Origin: Aulostomus chinensis
Taxonomy: Eukaryota > Chordata > Actinopteri > Syngnathiformes > Aulostomidae
DNA length: 64,000 nt
Reading direction: 5' to 3'
NCBI GenBank assembly: GCA_037954235.1
Contig: JBBMOA010000020.1
Span: 20,120,677 to 20,184,676 of the forward strand
Every line of letters starts with the position of its first letter. Positions within the stretch are counted from its first letter, which is position 1. The notes beneath the pieces were generated by a model. The model was not told the DNA's origin, did no database searches, and worked only from the letters and a program-made list of their open reading frames with translations. This document shows, piece after piece, positions 49,301 to 61,300 of the stretch. The translations under genes were made by a program, and so were the position numbers.

Positions 49301-52300
49301 TCACATGACCTTTACGTTTGAGTGTTCTTCCCTTCAAACTAGCTTGAAAGCAGATCTTCAAGCTCCATTCAGCTCAGACATGCTAATGCTAAACTTCTTA
49401 CCATCTGGGTCGCCAGTCACTTTATAGGTTATCCCTCCGAAGCTCCACTCGTCCTGAAACTTCATCGGCAGGCAGGAACTTTTAAAAACCCGCCACTCGA
49501 GCCCTGAAGGACCGCAGACAGGAGTGTTAAGGATCTCTGACTGGCTCGAGGGCACCAAACCTGGTCACCGTGACTCAAGAACACAATTTTCTCACAAACA
49601 CTTTGGTGATTCATCACTTGAATTGTTCGTTTGAAGTACACCCGACAAACAGGTCTTCCTCCCTCCTCCTCTCCGTAGTAGGAGAGACAACATAGCATGA
49701 AAAGACGCCAGAGAGAACTCCATAAGCAGCGCTGATCCACAGCCAATGACAACCAAGCTTTTTGTCTGTGTAGAGAACAGTACCTTCCGCAGCCAGAGCG
49801 CCCAGTGTGGCCAGTCGCCCTGCCATCAGCCCGTTGCCCAGGTAGCTGGGTGACACCATAAAAATTGTTAGAAAACCAGGCAGGAACAGAATGTATGAAA
49901 GAAATGAAGAAAACCAGCCAAAAGAGGGCTGTCAGTCTATTATTCACACCCTAATGACTCAGCTCATCACAATGTCCTGATTAAAAACTGATGCAATCGA
50001 CATTTCAAAGTTACAACAACAGCCAGTGATAATTTGAATAAAACCCGTCAATACTGGGGGCACAATGAGTCACTCTGTCTTTGGTGCACAGTATCGCGTT
50101 AATTAACTCAAATCAGGGGTGAATCCCATGAACTTCTTTATGATGGCCCAGCACGGGAGCTGAGTCGCGTTACCTGTGCGTGTACAGTTGGAACGATGAG
50201 TTGAACATGTCAAATCTTCCAATGTAATCCTCAAAAGGAACACCGTCGATGGTTTTCTACGGGGGAGTAAGAAGGATTTGTGGGTGGCACGTCGCTTCAG
50301 TGCTTCTGTTACTCTGAATAGATGTTTGTGAAGAAAACAAACCCTCAGTTTTGGCAGGAAAGTGATCTGGGTTGATCCTCCCCCCAAGTCCAAGATTCCC
50401 ACCGTCTTCTTAGTTTGCGTGTACAGGTGACCTGAAAACATTTCCTACTTGAATCCATCAGCCACAACGGCAAATACCTCCGACGCTCTCTGCAGATGGT
50501 CTAGTTGGCACAAATGTTCAACCCAAGAATACTGAATCCCAGGAGAGAGTCTGATCCAGATGGGAGCCAGCCCCCTCTCAGGAGCACAAACTCTTGGTAT
50601 TCAGCTTCCACTTGTGAACAAGACTGTAAGAGCATAGTGTGTAAGACACAACACGCAGCAGCCAGGGACGCAACGGCATGAGGTCATCACAGTGCGACAA
50701 CTGTCTCAGAAAATATCTGGCAGTGTCCCAGTGAAGGTTAAAGGGATCAAACAGAGGTTGATCCCTGAGGGAAGAACCATCCACCCCGCAATGGGAAAGA
50801 CGTTTTCATGGAAGATTTTCCAATTGTTGAACCGAGTCTTGTGGGTGGGACTTGTGCTGAAAGATGTGTTTCTATTGGCCTCCTTCGATCTGAGTGACAG
50901 CTTGGCTCCTCACTGGCAAACTGATTTGCCCCCCCCCCAAAAAAACACCAGCAAAACAAAAACTTTTAGACTTGCAAATGAAAACTTTACTTTTTGTGAA
51001 CAAAATTTTGGATTTGCAGATGAAATTTGGGGGTTCAGAAACACTGAGAAAAGCTTGGGATTTGTATTCATAAATTTCTATTTGTTTGGGTTTTTTTTGG
51101 ACAACTTTTTTGTCATTAACACATCTTGAAATTCATGAAGGAGGATTCATGTGATTGGTGCCGTTAGTTTGAGTCTGTTGGAGTCTGATTTTCACCACAC
51201 ACAGAGGAGCGGTGCAGCACGGCTCAAGGTAGACCCCGTGACATTCTGGATCAGATCTGTTAAACACGGTGAAAAAGCTGCATTCATTCATTTGGGCTTT
51301 GTCTGAGGTCTTCAGTCTCGAAGCGCCCGTGTGTCACCTTGGCGAGTGCAAGTACAGTACACTCCACCCACTCTCTCGTTATGATTTTTGTCAATAGTTT
51401 TGCTCCCAAAGACACTTCCTGAGTGCAAGGCTATTCTTTTTGGCTACAGAGCAAAGATGCAGAAGTAACTGTATGCATGCATAAAAAGTCTCCTTTAAAG
51501 TAATGGTTTAGGAGGACAGCGGATGCGTCGGCGAGATTTGGTGTCTGCTGGTTTCAGCTCCTTAGACAAACCACTGTAGGATGAGCGTCAATGGTACACT
51601 CTGGAAACAGCATGATCTCTGCAACTCGAACTACAGCTGAGCTCTGAAGATTCTCAGAGAATACGTTCGACGTGTCATCTTGTTACCTGTCAGAAAGTTC
51701 ACAGATATCCACGCCAGGATTCCTACATTTACAAAAAAAACAAACAAACAGTACAAGCAAGCAGAGAAACAGAAAACAGTCATTTGAGACATGTTCCTTC
51801 AAGAAAAGCTGACAACAAATGTTCCGATTACAAGGTCAGGATGTGTGTTAAGACTTGAGTCAGAGCTACACGTTTAAAATCAACACTGGAACGCTGACAA
51901 ATCAAAAACACTGTAGCCCAGCATGTGGCTTATCATATTTCTCCCCACATAATAACAACCTCACTGTGACAAACAATCTCATTTTCTTAGGTGTCATCAT
52001 AAAAGATAATTTACTGCAATTTAGCTTAACGTCTTCTTCGTAGAAATTGCACAGCACATAAACCTAAGAGGAAGGATCATTGATGCCACCTACGGCGTAC
52101 TCCACAGAGAACACGAGTGGCTGTGATCACTGACGAATGTGGTACTTGTGCGGGCAGACGTTACCTTCATTTGTGCCATTCATTATGCTGACGCTGTTGT
52201 CTGGGACTAAAAAGGGAGATTCATCAAACACGTGTTGAACCTGAGGAGGACGAGGTAGAGAAGGAGGGACGGAGACAGAGGAAGAGCATAATGGAGCTAA

Positions 52301-54806
52301 GGAAAGCAGCAGAGAAATGGCCTTAATGTTATCTACTGTAATGGTAGCTCATCCAGAGGTGCCCTCCGCTTGAAGGGATTAGTTAATTCCCTCAGGAGGA
52401 TTAATAAGTATCATTTATCTTCCAAGGTGCCCCAGGGCCATCCATTACTATTTATCCCCTCCACAAGAGCCTTCCATGCTAAGCTCGCACCGCTCTGATA
52501 ACGGTTCTTTTCCTCTTGTTCCGGCACCACCTGCCATAACTCCTTTCCTTTTCAACCGGCTCCTTCCTGAGATAAGAGGTCGCACTTTCACTTGAGTGTG
52601 TCAGACTTACAACTACCCGACGATCAACAGAGTCCCTCTATTGTCTCAAAACTAGGTCTGAGATCTGATCTTATCTCCCAGTATCAGTGTGCGTGTTGAC
52701 CTGGTCCAGAAGATCCTGGGCTTTCTCTGCAGGTAGGAGTCGAAGTCCAGCTGTGGCTCGGAGGATCACCGGGGTCCGCTTCCACTCTAGACGAGGCACA
52801 GTGGTTTTAGCCACCTTCAACAAGACCCTCACCGAGTGACCAGCCTGTAAGAACAACAACCGCCATAACCACACAAGCACCATTTCAGAATGAATCGCCG
52901 TCTGTACTATCACGCCAAAAAACAAGTAGCCCAGGAGACTTCACGCTGTAAACAGGAAGTGGAATGTCTGTCTGTGGTCAGTTGCAGAAAATACATCAAA
53001 GAGCAAAGGTTTTGCAGTGGAGGACTTGAACGAACCGTCCCAGATAAAAACCCTTCCTGTGGTCATGAACCCGAAAAACAGATACTTGAGAAAACCACAT
53101 TGGAGGACCTTGGAAAAGACAGGACTGATCCTAAATTTCACGCCATGGCCAAAAGAATACATACATATATATATGTGTGTGTGTGTGTGTGTATTATGGA
53201 ACTGTTACAAAAGCATAAATAATTACAAAACTCTAGTAGAGGTTGCAAACACATGGACATGTTTGGGCTTTACAAGGAGCACTATCATCCTCGCAGGGAG
53301 CTGTGCTGACATGAACCGAGTACACGCTAAACACGCAACTTCCCAAAACGAATCCACTGTGTTGTGTTGGGTTGGGTTGAAGCTAACGACAGTAAGAGCC
53401 TGCACCTCTGGCTCTGCTCTGTGTTTAGACGGAGCCACCAGAGATGCAGACGATGGTTTTCCAGGCTCGTGGCAGGACCAATCTGTCGGACCGCGTTCAA
53501 GCATCGGTGGTTTTCTGTAGTCTCCCCTCATCACTCAGGCAGGTTAATGCATGTAAGCTAACTTCGTAGCTACATCCAGGCACAATCACTTGGGTTCTGT
53601 GGATGTCATGTTCCGCAGAGGTTGAAAAGGGCAGATCAGGACGTTTGAAAATTTTCTCACCATTCTTCTGGAAAAGCAACTCTATTAATAAACTGCTGCA
53701 AGCGCAGATGCTAAGGGTGATACATCAAGATGACTGATGAGACCCAGACAGGACGCTGACGTCAGGGACCATGTCACAATCTATGACGCTGTCATCCACA
53801 CAGCAAATCCAGCCCGGAGTACTCCGAGGGATTTCACAGGTCGTCGTTTTCGGTCTTTGTAAACGGCAGGGTCATACGGACGCGATGTGTACACATAGCA
53901 GAAGTTCTACATGTTGAAACCTGATAGTTTGGATGCAGGCAAACATTTCAAGTGGTATGTGACCGCTTGAATGTCCCCTTGTTTGTCATTCTGCTTCTCT
54001 CACTTCCAACTTAGCCTCATTAGCATTGTGATTCCCCACAGCGGGAGGCTATTGGCAGCGTTTCCAAACACAATCTAGAGCCAGCAGACATTTTTCTCTG
54101 GCTCAGAATAATTGATTAGATTTGACAATGAACTCACCATTTCTGGAGAGTCAGCATATGCTGACAAACCGGGCTTTATGGAATGGAACATCTCGTTGTC
54201 CAAAACGGGCAGCTCCTCTGCAAGACACAAGATCCACCCACATCAAATATGCAGCAGCTATTAAAAGCATTAAGAGGCATAAATCTGCTTAACACACTGT
54301 ACATTTGTGGAATATATCCCTTTATTCCAGTTGAGGCACACTGACTTGGATCTGACAAAATAGGATTATTACAAAAAAGTAAATTGAGTCAAACAGAACT
54401 TATGTTCCCTGAAGTCAGAATTAACAGGGTTGAGAGGCACTGAGCAAAGAGGGAACGCTCAGAAAAGGGCTCTGCTGCTTGAGTTCTGAGTCATTTTCAT
54501 TTTCAAATGTTTAATTAAGAGCAAACATAAACATGATCATTTCTAGAGATGCCGGTGTCATCAACCCTACAGTAACAGACCAGGACCGTTACCTGAGCCA
54601 GTGTGGATGAAGGTGTAGACGTGGATGCGCGTCCCTGTGCTCCCTGCGTCAAACATCACGGCGTAGAAGATGCGGCTGTGGTTTGCCGGGCGGCTGAGAA
54701 AGGGAAGGACGCTCCGGGTGCTGCTGGTCGAGTCCAGGAAAGACGCTCTGTTCAGTTCTACGACAGCGAGCAGGACCAGGAGCAGCAGTGGCACGGGAGG
54801 CTGCAT
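46336..54806 (-). CDS. entpd5: Ectonucleoside triphosphate diphosphohydrolase 5, ER UDPase
   Basis: ENTPD5 hydrolyses UDP and GDP in the ER lumen, removing the UDP made by glycoprotein reglucosylation. Exons from 5' to 3': 54806-54593, 54217-54138, 52844-52701, 52240-52165, 51722-51687, 50431-50343, 50256-50174, 49845-49784, 49503-49402, 48310-48167, 47898-47842, 47734-47619 and 46419-46336, giving 428 aa, equal to human. A hydrophobic signal sequence (LLLLVLLAVV, residues 7-16) precedes apyrase conserved regions DAGSTGTR (53-60), ATAGLRLL (128-135), NEGILAW (170-176) and DLGGGSTQ (198-205), plus YAFSYYYDRAVD. There is no C-terminal membrane segment, as expected for this soluble member. The start is the first ATG after the exon's acceptor. 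A 5' UTR exon ends at 56662. Confidence 0.97.
53163..53192 (+). repeat. (AT)n(GT)n microsatellite in ENTPD5 intron
   Basis: An alternating TACATATATATATG run passes into about eight GT units within an ENTPD5 intron. Confidence 0.85.
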
Positions 54807-54814
54807 CTTCACTC

Positions 54815-56661
54815 TGGAGGGTCGACAAAGATTTTTGGTAAAGAGTGTGGTGATGCTTTCAGCTGCTCAAGAAAGCAGCCCAAACTGCTGCTACCACTTG
54901 TATTGCAAGATGCTAAATTACACCACAACAGGTCACAGAGGTAATCAGGCTATGTCGCAGGGCATCAGGCCACACCCCTGCAGACTTTCTGACCAACCCA
55001 CAGGACATGAACTACAATCAACAGCTCAGCCTGCTGAGTCACACGTAGATAACACGAGAACATCACGATCTCAACACGTCAGACTTAAAATTCTCAGACG
55101 TGAAGCCTTTAATCTTCAATGCAACAAATCAGGTCTTCACATCTCTCCAAACAGACATTGTGTCAGGAATCCAGATGTCTTGAAACTTCAAGTGGAGCTG
55201 TTTGAGAACCCTTGATGGCACAGAAAAATGAATGAAGAAAAACAGGAGAAGACTTCTACATTGTCCTTTAGGCTCTGGCCGCGTCCTCCTTTGCACTTTG
55301 TCACGGCTGCACACCCCAAATGTCTCATTGTGATCGAGTTTGTTTGCATTACGGTGTTTAAAGACAAAGAAGTCACATTTTTTTGTTGCGTAAATGTTAT
55401 GATTTAGTCAGTTGTAGGCAGTGAACGAATCATCTCAGGCCCCAAAAAGTTTCTGACACGAATGTCACAAAAACCACAGGACGACTGACGTTTATTCACT
55501 TTGGTTGTTTCTAAAGTGAAATAAATGTGGTTTCCAGTGTGACTGCAATATTCTGACGCACAAGAGAAAAGATGAACAATAACAAAAGATGAACAAATAA
55601 GGGAACAGCGTCTGGCTGTACGAATAATCAAAAACTCCCACTGACTTAGCAAGCGCAACACATTTTGTATTGCAAAATTCTGAAAGTCCCTCATTAAAAA
55701 GTGCTTTTTTAATTTCATTTAGTGGACGGGTGTAGAATAAAACAATGAGATTAGGCATTGGAGCAGAGCAAAGACATTTTCATATTTTATGAAATATTTC
55801 GAAGGAGTGCGTGAATTTCTGCGCTCACCAAAATCCAATTTTTTTTTAAATTATTGTTGTTCTAACAGAGAATTTCTAAACTGCCGTCCTCACTTTAATG
55901 ACTTAAACTTTTAAAGTTAGAAACGTGATGAGGCTTAGATTCAAGACCTCTCTTCTTGCAAGACAATTCCTCATGGGGGGGGGGGGGTGTTGATGATGAG
56001 GTGTTAATGAGCGCTGTTAATATGTGTGTCATTTGGGTTGAGATCTGATGACCAAGGCTACAATGTATGATTCACAAAATATTTGTACTCATCAAACCAC
56101 CCACTGAACCCTCATGCCCTGCAAATGAGGGGCATCCAGAGGAGATGCTCCCTTCAGGCTAGAAATGTTTAATCTCGGGATAAAAGTCATGACTCAAAAC
56201 AACTTTGTGTTGATTTGCAGTGACCTTTTCCTCTAATGAGACAGTTGGACCCGAACCAAAATATCATGAAACCCCAACTCTAGAACTTTCCTCCACTCAT
56301 TGATTCAGAACTTTCCTTTTCACTGTCACCTGTCCGAGCATACGTGAACCCCACACACCTGGTCTGACTAACAACAATAATTCCTGTAACGTCACCAAAG
56401 TTGACAACAGTTACAATCAGTAGCTGTTATGCATAAAAAAAAATGCCTGGTCTATTCCAACTTTAGCTCATAGCGATTTGTTGACAAGCTAGCCGCTTTC
56501 CGTTACCGCGAGCTTGTCAAATAGGAAGTTGACAACAAAAACGTCTGAATGTACCGATAAAACACGGCGTCTACTTAGCAGCTGTTCCAAACGGTTGCTT
56601 TTATTTATTTTATTTGTGTGTGTGTTTTGTGTTGTAAGCTAAACACACAGCTCGGGCTCAC
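54815..56661 (-). other. ENTPD5 5' intron
   Basis: This lies between the presumed first exon and the ATG-bearing exon. It has a poly-G run (about 55976-55987), AT-rich sequence and no supported exon. Confidence 0.5.
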
Positions 56662-56760
56662 CATGATGCTAGGGCTGGCAGCCGTCTTCTCACGGCTAAC
56701 AGCTCGCATGCTAACGTGACGTCACCGTTGGTAAAGTTTTACGTCTCGTGATGCGTTCTT
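56662..56760 (-). promoter_or_regulatory. ENTPD5 first exon and promoter with palindromic CRE
   Basis: A minus-strand non-coding exon appears to end at 56662 with a GTGAGC donor. The palindromic octamer TGACGTCA lies at 56717-56724, at or just upstream of the expected transcription start. It is a full CRE/ATF-type site and also contains the ACGT core used by UPR factors. The motif is seen directly; its use is inferred. Confidence 0.5.
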
Positions 56761-58052
56761 GTTTTGGGATTTATTTTTTTTTTTTTTGAGTATCTCCTAC
56801 GGATTGAGATAAAGGCCAAATGTGAACGCTTTATTTGGGAATAACATTGTTTTTAGTTTGAGGTAACTCGCTTATTTCAGATTCGCAGTATTTGTCATGT
56901 TTTGTGTCAATTATGGAGAAGTACGAGCGAAATCACGTGTCACTAATTTGCTTGTGAAAAGCTTTCACAGCCTCTTGACTTTGCTTCTTTTCTCTCAAGT
57001 TTATCATGATTTCCAGCTCTTCATCATGTAATTAATTCCATGGTGATGAGTCATTACTAATTTACCAAGTAACTTACATGTTTGTTTTTTTTAACAAATC
57101 AGTAGTATTTTCCCTGTGTGTGTGTGTGTGTGTGTGTGTGTGGGACTCTTTAAATTATGAAACAACAACAACAACAAAAATGCTGGGAATAATACAGTAC
57201 ACACATGGGAATTTACTAAAACTTGTATTTTCAAGTACATAACGGTTATTTCAAGGGTCGGATCGATGTTACTGAATCAAATTTCATGAGTTTAGACGTG
57301 TGTGAAAGGCTAATGAGCATGCCCTGAGCTTGAGAAGGGGCCGTATCTTATTGAATTAACTTGGGCTTCCAGAATATTAAAAAGATGTGAAAGCCAAAGT
57401 CAACACAATAGAATACATCATGTTTTGTTTTTTGTTTTTTAAAAATCACCAACACAACTTCAGTTACACAATTTTGATTAGCTTCTTTTACCAAATGACA
57501 TCATTGTCTGTAATTACCAATACCACAGTGTCTTAATCCTAATTATGACCTTGGTATTCCAAAAGCTTGATTATAATCTCTTCATCTACAGCCAAAACAT
57601 CATCTACAGCTAAAACAGACAAACCAGACATTGAAGGGATAAAAATGTTAAGTAGCTCAGACCCTTTTGGATGAAAACACCAAAAAAAAATCTCAAATAT
57701 ATTTTAATCCAAGCAACTTCCAAATAATATCAAGATGTCAAATTCAGTTCACAGCAATTTAACCTGACACGCAACAGCCTGAATCCAGCGCAACGCTTGG
57801 ACCCCTATCTGACACGGAAGACACACAAAGTCTGACACTGAGGAGTGAGGGAGTCCTGTGTAAACAGAGCTGAGGCTACGTTTCTGCTTTGTAGAAATGG
57901 AGTGACAGAATGGACGTGTGCATGTTCTGACGTGGCGTTTCAAGGATTCACACCTACTTGTCTAGTTTCAACACAAACCACAGAGGAAGCTGGTGGAAGA
58001 CGTTCGCTGTGCTCAGAGGCGTAATCCCTGATCCTCTCCTTCTGTCCTGTAG
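56761..58052. other. ENTPD5-ALDH6A1 spacer, no gene seen
   Basis: AT-rich sequence with a (GT)n tract (about 57117-57141), an (ACA)n patch near 57164-57177 and no supported exon. The human map has BBOF1 here; I recognise none of its sequence. Confidence 0.5.
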
Positions 58053-58181
58053 GAGGTGCGGCAGCAGAGCAAGATCGCGGCGGTAATCATGTTTAACTCC
58101 AGTCAATACACGAAACGAGAGGAACAGCGCCGTTCATGGCATCAGTGCAAGTCATCATCCTGCTCTCCTAGGGAGGTGTAA
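58053..58181 (+). other. Orphan candidate terminal exon
   Basis: A good acceptor (CTCTCCTTCTGTCCTGTAG) is followed by a 42-codon open frame beginning EVRQQSKIAAVIMFNSSQYT and ending at TAA 58179-58181. No partner exon was found upstream. By human gene order it could be a remnant or last exon of a plus-strand gene at the BBOF1 position, or simply chance within the ALDH6A1 3' UTR. Confidence 0.2.
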
Positions 58182-58349
58182 ATGTTGTTGTCGTTTGTTT
58201 GTTTACCAGTGTCCAGGATGGTCAAAGATTTAACAATCACCAGGGGAAACCTTTCCATAAAAGCGACTTTTCCTCCATCACTCCTTGCAGGAATCTTCTT
58301 AAGGCATCAGAAAAGTCACTAGAAAGGTTCTACGGATGCACCATTTAGC

Positions 58350-61300
58350 TTAGCGTCCCATGGTTGGCATAGTAACAGCAGGGCTGGTCAAGGTGGCGTC
58401 CTCAGCTTTCCATTGTGATGTCACAGTCTTGATTTGAGTGTAGAACTGGATCCCCTAGAGACAAGAAGGCAAGCGCCGCGTCAGCTTTTACATTCTGGTC
58501 AAGGTTGTTTTAAGTGACTGCGTGATGGTCATGACGTCACCTGCTTGCCATAAAAGTTGGTGTCTCCCCTGAACGAGCCTCTGGAGCCGGTGAAGGAAAA
58601 CATGGGGAGAGGGACGGGGATGGGGACGTTCACGCCGATCTGGAAACGCATACTCAACATTTTCAAGAAACTGGTAGGGAGGTTAAATCCAGGTACAACG
58701 CTTTCTCAAGGTGTCTCTACCATTGCAGTGAGTCACCCAGGCAACAACATTCACTTTCCCGAGGAACTACTGTGAGGTATCAACTTAAAATTAAATGTAG
58801 GTCAAACTTAACCAAGGAAAAACAACTGTGTGTTTATGACCTCAGAGTTCTAGTCTTTAAATGAGGCTGTATCGTATCCTGACATGTTAAATTTGGTTGA
58901 ATAAAATGTATAAATGTTGTTGTTTTTTTTAGCCGATTATTAATAAATTACATACAAGACATCCCCCTCACACGAACGTATCATCCGTTTCCTACGTGAA
59001 AAAAATCATATTTCATGTTGGCTGATTAAATCTTAGTAACAAGCACGTCTCACCTGGCCTACGTCCACCTCGTGTGTGTATTTGCGTGCGGTGGCACCAT
59101 TGGTGGTGAAGATGGCGGTGCCGTTGCCATAGGGGTTGTTGTTGATTAAACCGATCGCCTCGTCAAGACCGTCAGCCTCCAGGACAACGAGCACTGGTCC
59201 AAAAATCTCCTCCCTGTAACACTTCATGTTTGGCTGAAGAGAACATTAACAGATATTTAACACCAGTATGAAAGAGAGGGTGAGTGTGAGAGAGAGAGAG
59301 CGAGAGAGAGAGAGCGAGAGCGAGGCCATGTGGCACCCTTTGTCTCAGCTCACCGAGACTCCCCCCAGGATGGTTGGTCCTACAAAGTTGCCATTTTCAT
59401 ATCCTTTGACGTTGACATTTCTTCCATCCAGCAGCAGCTTGGCGCCCTCGTCCACTCCACTCTGGATCAAATGCTCCACCCTGGCCTTGGCCTCGGGGGA
59501 GATCAGGGGACCCACATCTGCCCCGGGCTGATCACCTTCAGGACACATGGGCAACATTGTCCGATTACAGTGGAAACAGCTTGTATTTTTGCATAATAAA
59601 TGCTTCGCTGTAGTGTTTGTATCTCTGTTTACAAACTTGCCTGCATTAACTCGCAGTGACTTGGAGCGCTCCACCAGCTCTGGCAGCCAGTCACGAGACT
59701 CCCCTACAAAAATAGCAGTGGACAGAGCCATGCAGCGCTGGCCAGCAGCTCCAAAAGCAGCCCCCACCAGCTGGTTGAGTGTGTTCTCCTTGTTGGCATC
59801 AGGCATCACCACACCATGGTTCTTGGCACCCTGGAATGAGAAATCTAGGTTACAGCACTGTAAGGTTGCTTTACAGTGGGCATCAAATGGCAGAACACAG
59901 CGCTAATCATGTTACTAATATCAGTGATTGACAGCACCAATGTTTTGCACCATGTTTGATTCCTGAACAGAAACAGTGTTTTATTTATGTCTTATCATGG
60001 AAATTCAGCCCAGTGAGGCTGATAATCCCTGATGTAAGAGCAAAATGTTTAGTCAATTTTTTCTGCTGCTTATCCAAGATTGGGTTGCGGTGGCAAAAGA
60101 TGAGTTAAAAAAAAAAAATCCCAGACGTCCCTCTCCTCAGCAACACACTCCTCCCGGGGGACCAGGAGCCGCTCCCAGGCCACACGAGGTATTATTTATA
60201 CACTGCAATCCCTCGGTGTGTTCTGGGTCTACCACCAGGCCTCTTACCAGTTGCCCGCAGTAACCCCAAAAGGACGGTGAAGCATCCAAATCAGATGCCC
60301 AAACCACTACAGCTGACTCTTCAGTATTGAGGAGCAGCGGTTCTACTTAGGGCTCCTTATCATATCTCCAAAGGCGAAGCCCGGGGCACCCTGAGGTAGA
60401 AACTCATTTCGGCTGCTTGTATGACGGTATCATCATTTCAGACGCTACGCGGTGCCAAAATACTTTCAGGTTGGTTTTTTTTTTTTCCTTTTTCTAATCT
60501 CTCTGACTGCTTTGATCACCCACATCTCAAAGGTTTACATCTCAGTCCGTCATCTCGAGAACTGTCTGATATTTCAGACTCAAGTCCATTGGACCTCAGA
60601 CCCATAAATTCAGGACTTTCCTTCCTCAGAGCACCGGTGATGTCCACAGCAAGTTTGAGGTCAATCACATAAACGGTCAAGTCAACAACACACATATCCC
60701 TACTGTGCGGAGATTTTTTTGCGTCTATAGTGAGACAGTCAGGAGCGTAAAATGAAGACAGCAGGGTTCTGGTGTACCATGTTGGACTGCACTCTCTTGC
60801 CGTTCTTGGAGCCCCGCTCGTAGATGTACTCTCCAGCCTGGTTGGAGCCAACGAAGCTGATGGCTTTGATGGCGGGATGGTCACAGATGAAGTTCACCGC
60901 TACACAAGAAACGTACACTGTAAAGTCTCTTTCTGTCTCATATGCGCTGCTCCCTGAGGGGCTCAGATACAGAGATTCAAATCATCTTCTACCTCTTGTG
61001 AATTACATACAGATGTAGGCTGACAACATTATGGAAATTTCCCATCTACATACAGCCTGGAGGCAGGTATAATATCACTGCGTGAATCATCCTTCCTGCT
61101 GTTGTTTAGTACACAGAGGATGAGAAAGAGGAGGAAGCTCAACGCTCACCTGCGTGCTGGCCGTGGATGATGTTGAGGGTACCATCTGGTGCCCCAGAGT
61201 CCTGCAGCAATTTGGCCAAGAGCATGGTGCATCCTGGGACCCGTTCGGAAGGCTTCATCAGGTAAGTGTTGCCACATACCATTCCGATGGGAAACATCCA

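Noticed and set aside
54804..54812. ENTPD5 start at 54812
   Set aside because: The codon at 54812-54810 is GTG. The first ATG in frame is 54806-54804, followed directly by the signal sequence.
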